Assembly: GCA_003695725.1 (NCBI GenBank)
Contig: RFHX01000008.1
Coordinates: 1 to 10,432, forward strand
Source: Candidatus Schekmanbacteria bacterium
GTDB taxonomy: Bacteria > Schekmanbacteria > GWA2-38-11 > J061
Reading direction: 5' to 3'
Length of the DNA: 10,432 nt
The notes under the pieces were generated by a model. That model was not told where the DNA came from, searched no databases, and worked only from the letters and a program-made list of their open reading frames with translations. Shown here one piece after another: positions 6,776 to 10,432 of this stretch. The first letter of the stretch is position 1. The number at the start of each line of letters is the position of its first letter. The position numbers and the translations under genes were made by a program.

Positions 6776-7221
6776 GTGTTGAACAAAAGATTACAGAAGA
6801 AAGAAAGAAGGAGCCGATTGTGGCTTTTTGCTGTAATCATTCCGGATTTGAAGCCTATGAAAGAGCTTGCAGAGAACTTGCTTTTGAAGATTCTGCTCTT
6901 AGGGTTGTAAGAATGCCTTGTTCCGGCAAGGTCGATATACCTCACATCCTTTATGCCTTTGAGAATGGAGCATACGGGGTTTTAGTTTTTGCATGTTATA
7001 AAGATAATTGCAAATATATTCATGGCAATGTGAGGGCTGAAAAAAGAATAGCTGATGTTAAGGGAATTTTACAGGAGATTGGAATTCAACCTGAAAGGGT
7101 AGAATTCAAAGAAGTAGCGTCAAATACTCCTTATAGAATCAAAAATGCAGTTGAGCAAATGAGGGAAAGATTGTCCCAATTGGGCTCTTTAAATCTTGAA
7201 AGAAATAATAACCGCTTATGA
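6772..7221 (+). CDS. mvhD: MvhD/FrhD-like iron-sulfur subunit
   Basis: This 149-residue protein belongs to the MvhD family, small [2Fe-2S] proteins that deliver electrons from a hydrogenase or dehydrogenase to HdrA. Recognisable parts are IVAFCCNHSGFEA (16-28), MPCSGKVD (48-55), CYKDNCKYIHGN (75-86) and GIQPERV (104-110). The family cysteines C21, C50, C75 and C80 are present. The second cysteine of the usual CNWC motif is replaced by S24, so cluster ligation must differ from that in methanogen MvhD or use C20 or C33. No in-frame TGA occurs, so unlike BamF and some methanogen homologues it has no selenocysteine. There is no hydrogenase gene in the window, so the electron source is more likely the GltD domain encoded next door. 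Four-base overlaps on both sides tie it to its neighbours. Confidence 0.92.
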   Translation: MSVEQKITEERKKEPIVAFCCNHSGFEAYERACRELAFEDSALRVVRMPCSGKVDIPHILYAFENGAYGVLVFACYKDNCKYIHGNVRAEKRIADVKGILQEIGIQPERVEFKEVASNTPYRIKNAVEQMRERLSQLGSLNLERNNNRL

Positions 7222-10200
7222 GTGAAAATGGAAAAAATAGAAAAGTAGGGTCTGTCCTTGTCCTTGGCGGCGGAGTGGCAGGTATGCAGTCAGCTATAGA
7301 TTTGGCGGACTCTGGATACAGAGTTTATCTTGCTGAAAAGACGCCATTTATAGGCGGTAAAATGGCTCAGCTTGATAAGACATTTCCGACGAACGATTGT
7401 GCGATGTGCACAATTTCTCCACGCTTAGTAGGTGTTGGAAGACATCTCAATATAGATATTCTTGCAGGAGTCGAGCTGATTCGGGTTGAGGGCGAAGCAG
7501 GAAATTTCAAAGTATTTCTGAAACAAAATGAGCGGTTAATCGACCCTGCAAAGTGTACTGCCTGCGGCGATTGTAAAAAGGTATGTCCTGTGGAAGTTGA
7601 AAGCGAATTTGACCTTGGACTTTCAAAGAGAAATGCAATTTATAAAAGCTATTCACAGGCAGTGCCAAATGCCTATGCCATTGACAAGCGTGGATTGTCT
7701 GCCTGTAAAATTTCCTGTCCTGCAGGAATCAGTGTGCAGGGGTATATTGCCCTTATTGCAAAGGGAAAATATAAGGAAGCATACAATCTTATAATGAAAA
7801 ATAATCCTCTTCCCGGAGTGTGCGGAAGAATGTGCCATCATCCCTGCGAATCAGAATGTCGCAGAGGGCTTGTCGATGAAGCTATTTCGATCAGGAATTT
7901 ACGGCGCTTCTTGGCAGACAAAATTTATGGAGACCCGGATTTTACTCCTCCTCAGGCAGTTGAGAAAAAGCATCCTGAAAAGATTGCCATAATTGGCGCT
8001 GGACCCTCAGGACTATCCTGTGCCTACTATCTTGCACTTGAAGGATACAATGTTGAGATATTTGAGGCTTTGCCCGTCAAGGGAGGAATGCTTGCAGTGG
8101 GAATTCCTGAATATCGGGTGCCGGCAAAATCATTGGCCATAGAGATTTCAAATATAGAGGCATTGGGGGTCAAAATTCATACGAATACCAGAATTGGTAA
8201 GGATATTGCTTTTTCAAAATTGAAAGAGGATTTCGATGTTGTCTATATTGCAACAGGAGCGCATCTTGCAAACAAACTAAACATACCGGGCTCTGACAAT
8301 GAGAATGTAATAGATGGTGTAGAATTTTTGAGAAAGGTTAGCCTTGGTGAGGAGGTTAAAAAAGGTAAAAAGGCGGTAGTCATAGGTGGTGGTAATGTTG
8401 CTTTGGATGTTGCAAGGACAGCCCTTCGCTTGGGATATGATGTTTCTCTTATGTGCCTTGAAAACGAGGAGGAAATCCCCTGTCATCCATGGGAGCTTGA
8501 AGAGGCGATTGAAGAAGGAGTTAAAGTAAATTATTCACTTGGACCAAAAGAAATAGTCGTTAAAGATGGAAAGATTGAAGGTGTCAGAACCATAAAGGTA
8601 AAATCGGTTTTTGACAGCGAAGGGAAATTCAATCCGCAGTTTTATGAAGGTACAGAAGGATTATTGAAAGGTGATACGGTTTTTTTGGCAATTGGTCAAA
8701 GGCCTGATTTGAGTTTTCTCGACTGTGATTTAGAGACGCAGCAGGGAAATAGAATCAAGGTTGACCCATCTCTTCTCCGCACTAGTGATGGCAAAATATA
8801 TGCCGGAGGCGATGTTGTGAGGGGTCCTGCTTCTGCTATTGAGGCGATTGCCGATGGCAGAAGAGCAGCGATGGTGATTGACAGCAAACTGAGAAACAAG
8901 CCGATTCCAGAGGATGTAAGACCTGAACCGACAGAACCTGAGATTGAAGGCAAAAGGATAAAGAAAGAATGGAAAAAGGTTCCGCCTAAACTTTCTCCTG
9001 AAGAGAGAATAAAGGATTTCAGCGAAATCGAGAAACCTTTTTCTGAAGAGGATGCTCTTGCTGAGGCATTGAGATGCCTTCACTGTTCAGTTTGTTCTGA
9101 CTGCAGACTTTGTGAAGAAGCTTGTGAAGCAAAAGCTATAAGCCATGAACAGCCCATTCAAACTGTCAAACAGCTTGATGTAGGAGCTATTATTCTTGCG
9201 CCGGGATTTGAATATTATGATGTTGATCTCAAAGAGGAATTTGGCCATAGGAGGTTTAGCAATGTCCTTTCCAGTTTAGAATTTGAGAGGATTTTGAGCG
9301 CAGGTGGTCCCTTTATGGGAGAGATTAAACGGCTTTCAGACGGAAAACCTCCAAAAAAGATAGCATGGATTCAATGTGTCGGTTCAAGGGATGAAGAAAG
9401 GGATTATTGTTCATCGGTTTGCTGTATGTATGCAACCAAGCAGGCGCGTCTTGTGAAAGAGCATCTTCCTGATGCTGAATGTACTATATTTTTTATTGAT
9501 TTACGGGCTTTTGGGAAAGGTTTCGATGATTATTGCAAAAGGGCTGAAGCTCTTGGAGTAAGATATGTTAGATGCAGACCTTCCAATGTCAAAGAAGACC
9601 CTTTAACCCAAAATCTTCTTTTTCAATATATTACGCCTGAAGGCAAGCCCATAACCGAAGAATTCGATATGGTCGTTCTTTCTGGCGGACTTGGTATCGG
9701 TAAAGAACAAAAGGAAGTGGCAGAAACCCTTGGAATTGAACTCAATGAATTCAATTTTTGTAAAACAGGGAAATGGGATCCTTTATATACTAACAGGGAG
9801 GGGATTTATACCTGTGGTGCTTTTACAGAACCGAAAGATATTCCTGAATCCGTCACTCAGGCAAGTGGAGCGGCTGCTTTGGCTATAGAGCAGTTAAGTG
9901 ATGTGCGCAATACATGTACGAGAAAAAAGGAATATCCTGAAGAAAGAGATGTTTCCAAAGAAGAGCCAAGAGTTGGAGTTTTTGTCTGTAGATGTGGAAC
10001 CAATATTGGGGGAGTAATTGAGGTTCCTTCTGTTGTTGAATATGTGAAACAATTACCCAATGTGGTCTTTGCAGAAGAGAATATGTATACCTGTGCCGCT
10101 GACAGTCTTGAAAAAATAAAGGAGATGATAAAAGAACATAATCTCAATCGTGTTGTAGTTACTTCATGCACGCCCCGCACTCACGAGCCGCTTTTCCAAG

Positions 10201-10432
10201 AAGCATTGCGGGAAGCAGGACTCAATCCATATCTTTTTGAAATGGCTAATATTCGTGACCAATGCACATGGGTGCATGCAAATACTCCTGATAAAGCCCT
10301 GAATAAAGCTAAAACTCTTGCGCAAATGGCTGTAATGAGAGCAAGGAAACTCAATCCCTTATATAATCAGGATATAGATATTTGTCGTGATGTCCTTGTA
10401 ATAGGAGGAGGCATTGCCGGTATGACTTCGGC
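7218..10432 (+). CDS. Giant HdrA-GltD-HdrA fusion flavoprotein, cut by the right edge
   Basis: The frame is open from ATG at 7218 to the window end, 1071 full codons without a stop. Domains in order are: HdrA FAD start GGGVAG (17-22) with C61-x2-C64; ferredoxin C113-x2-C116-x2-C119-x3-C123-P; and an inserted GltD-type NAD(P)H dehydrogenase (about 150-560). The insert has cluster cysteines C163, C167, C202, C206, C210 and C214, FAD motif GAGPSG (260-265), pyridine-nucleotide motif GGGNVA (390-395) and GD at 531-532. The first HdrA then resumes with C620, C623, C626, C629, C632 and C636, followed by IQCVGSR (718-724) and C731, C735, C736. A second, complete-type HdrA begins at about 917 with C924, C926, C959, C984 and C1016, and its FAD motif GGGIAG is at 1063-1068. 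The start overlaps the mvhD stop (ATGA) without a clear ribosome site. It likely exchanges electrons between a pyridine nucleotide and the Hdr complex. Confidence is high for the domains, lower for direction and partners. Confidence 0.93.
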   Translation, partial: MSENGKNRKVGSVLVLGGGVAGMQSAIDLADSGYRVYLAEKTPFIGGKMAQLDKTFPTNDCAMCTISPRLVGVGRHLNIDILAGVELIRVEGEAGNFKVFLKQNERLIDPAKCTACGDCKKVCPVEVESEFDLGLSKRNAIYKSYSQAVPNAYAIDKRGLSACKISCPAGISVQGYIALIAKGKYKEAYNLIMKNNPLPGVCGRMCHHPCESECRRGLVDEAISIRNLRRFLADKIYGDPDFTPPQAVEKKHPEKIAIIGAGPSGLSCAYYLALEGYNVEIFEALPVKGGMLAVGIPEYRVPAKSLAIEISNIEALGVKIHTNTRIGKDIAFSKLKEDFDVVYIATGAHLANKLNIPGSDNENVIDGVEFLRKVSLGEEVKKGKKAVVIGGGNVALDVARTALRLGYDVSLMCLENEEEIPCHPWELEEAIEEGVKVNYSLGPKEIVVKDGKIEGVRTIKVKSVFDSEGKFNPQFYEGTEGLLKGDTVFLAIGQRPDLSFLDCDLETQQGNRIKVDPSLLRTSDGKIYAGGDVVRGPASAIEAIADGRRAAMVIDSKLRNKPIPEDVRPEPTEPEIEGKRIKKEWKKVPPKLSPEERIKDFSEIEKPFSEEDALAEALRCLHCSVCSDCRLCEEACEAKAISHEQPIQTVKQLDVGAIILAPGFEYYDVDLKEEFGHRRFSNVLSSLEFERILSAGGPFMGEIKRLSDGKPPKKIAWIQCVGSRDEERDYCSSVCCMYATKQARLVKEHLPDAECTIFFIDLRAFGKGFDDYCKRAEALGVRYVRCRPSNVKEDPLTQNLLFQYITPEGKPITEEFDMVVLSGGLGIGKEQKEVAETLGIELNEFNFCKTGKWDPLYTNREGIYTCGAFTEPKDIPESVTQASGAAALAIEQLSDVRNTCTRKKEYPEERDVSKEEPRVGVFVCRCGTNIGGVIEVPSVVEYVKQLPNVVFAEENMYTCAADSLEKIKEMIKEHNLNRVVVTSCTPRTHEPLFQEALREAGLNPYLFEMANIRDQCTWVHANTPDKALNKAKTLAQMAVMRARKLNPLYNQDIDICRDVLVIGGGIAGMTS

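Noticed and set aside
7219-7221. TGA at the end of mvhD as a selenocysteine codon
   Set aside because: The family's metal-binding positions are all upstream and encoded by ordinary cysteine codons. The TGA lies in an ATGA overlap with the next start, typical of a normal stop.
7597-7794. Small plus-strand frame of 65 codons (and one at 9691-9888)
   Set aside because: Both lie in another frame within the long HdrA-GltD-HdrA fusion, whose own frame carries clear motifs throughout.
1-10432. tRNA, rRNA, CRISPR array, insertion sequence or phage features
   Set aside because: Looked for in both strands by eye. No repeat-spacer pattern, transposase motif, terminal inverted repeats or structured RNA gene was found; nearly all the window is coding for redox proteins.

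Overview
The window carries one plus-strand gene cluster with seven coding regions. It encodes a tungsten aldehyde:ferredoxin oxidoreductase (AOR)-family enzyme and a set of heterodisulfide reductase (Hdr)-like electron-transfer proteins. The DNA is AT-rich. Starts are ATG, GTG and TTG, most with purine-rich Shine-Dalgarno sites, and genes overlap by 4-8 bases. This, and the very large number of oxygen-sensitive Fe-S motifs, suggests a strict anaerobe, most likely a bacterium of the sulfate-reducing, syntrophic or fermentative kind. The sequence alone does not settle the taxon.

Layout: 1-282 is a non-coding, very AT-rich leader with a small dyad and a -10-like box. 283-2235 is the AOR-family tungstopterin enzyme. 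2236-2361 is a spacer with a weak hairpin plus T-tract, possibly a leaky terminator. From 2362 on, six genes are tightly packed: HdrC (2362-2931), HdrB (2928-3812), a short cysteine-rich HdrA (3832-5091), a second degenerate HdrA-like flavoprotein with two C-terminal [4Fe-4S] motifs (5084-6775), an MvhD-like protein (6772-7221), and a giant HdrA/GltD/HdrA fusion (7218 to the right edge, incomplete). The fusion has at least 1071 residues in the window and is the largest gene here.

How they may work together (inference): the AOR subunit acts on an unknown substrate at very low potential. HdrC and HdrB pass electrons to and from the HdrA flavins. MvhD docks on the second HdrA-like subunit. The GltD domain inside the fusion is the likely entry or exit point for a pyridine nucleotide, and its second-nucleotide loop looks like an NADH rather than NADPH type. 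The whole resembles a flavin-based electron-bifurcating or confurcating complex. The closest well-known logic is the class II benzoyl-CoA reductase (Bam) complex, in which an AOR-like BamB is joined to HdrB/HdrA/MvhD-like subunits. Here, however, no NuoEFG-like or hydrogenase genes are seen, and four HdrA-type flavin modules are spread over three polypeptides. The substrate cannot be read from the window.
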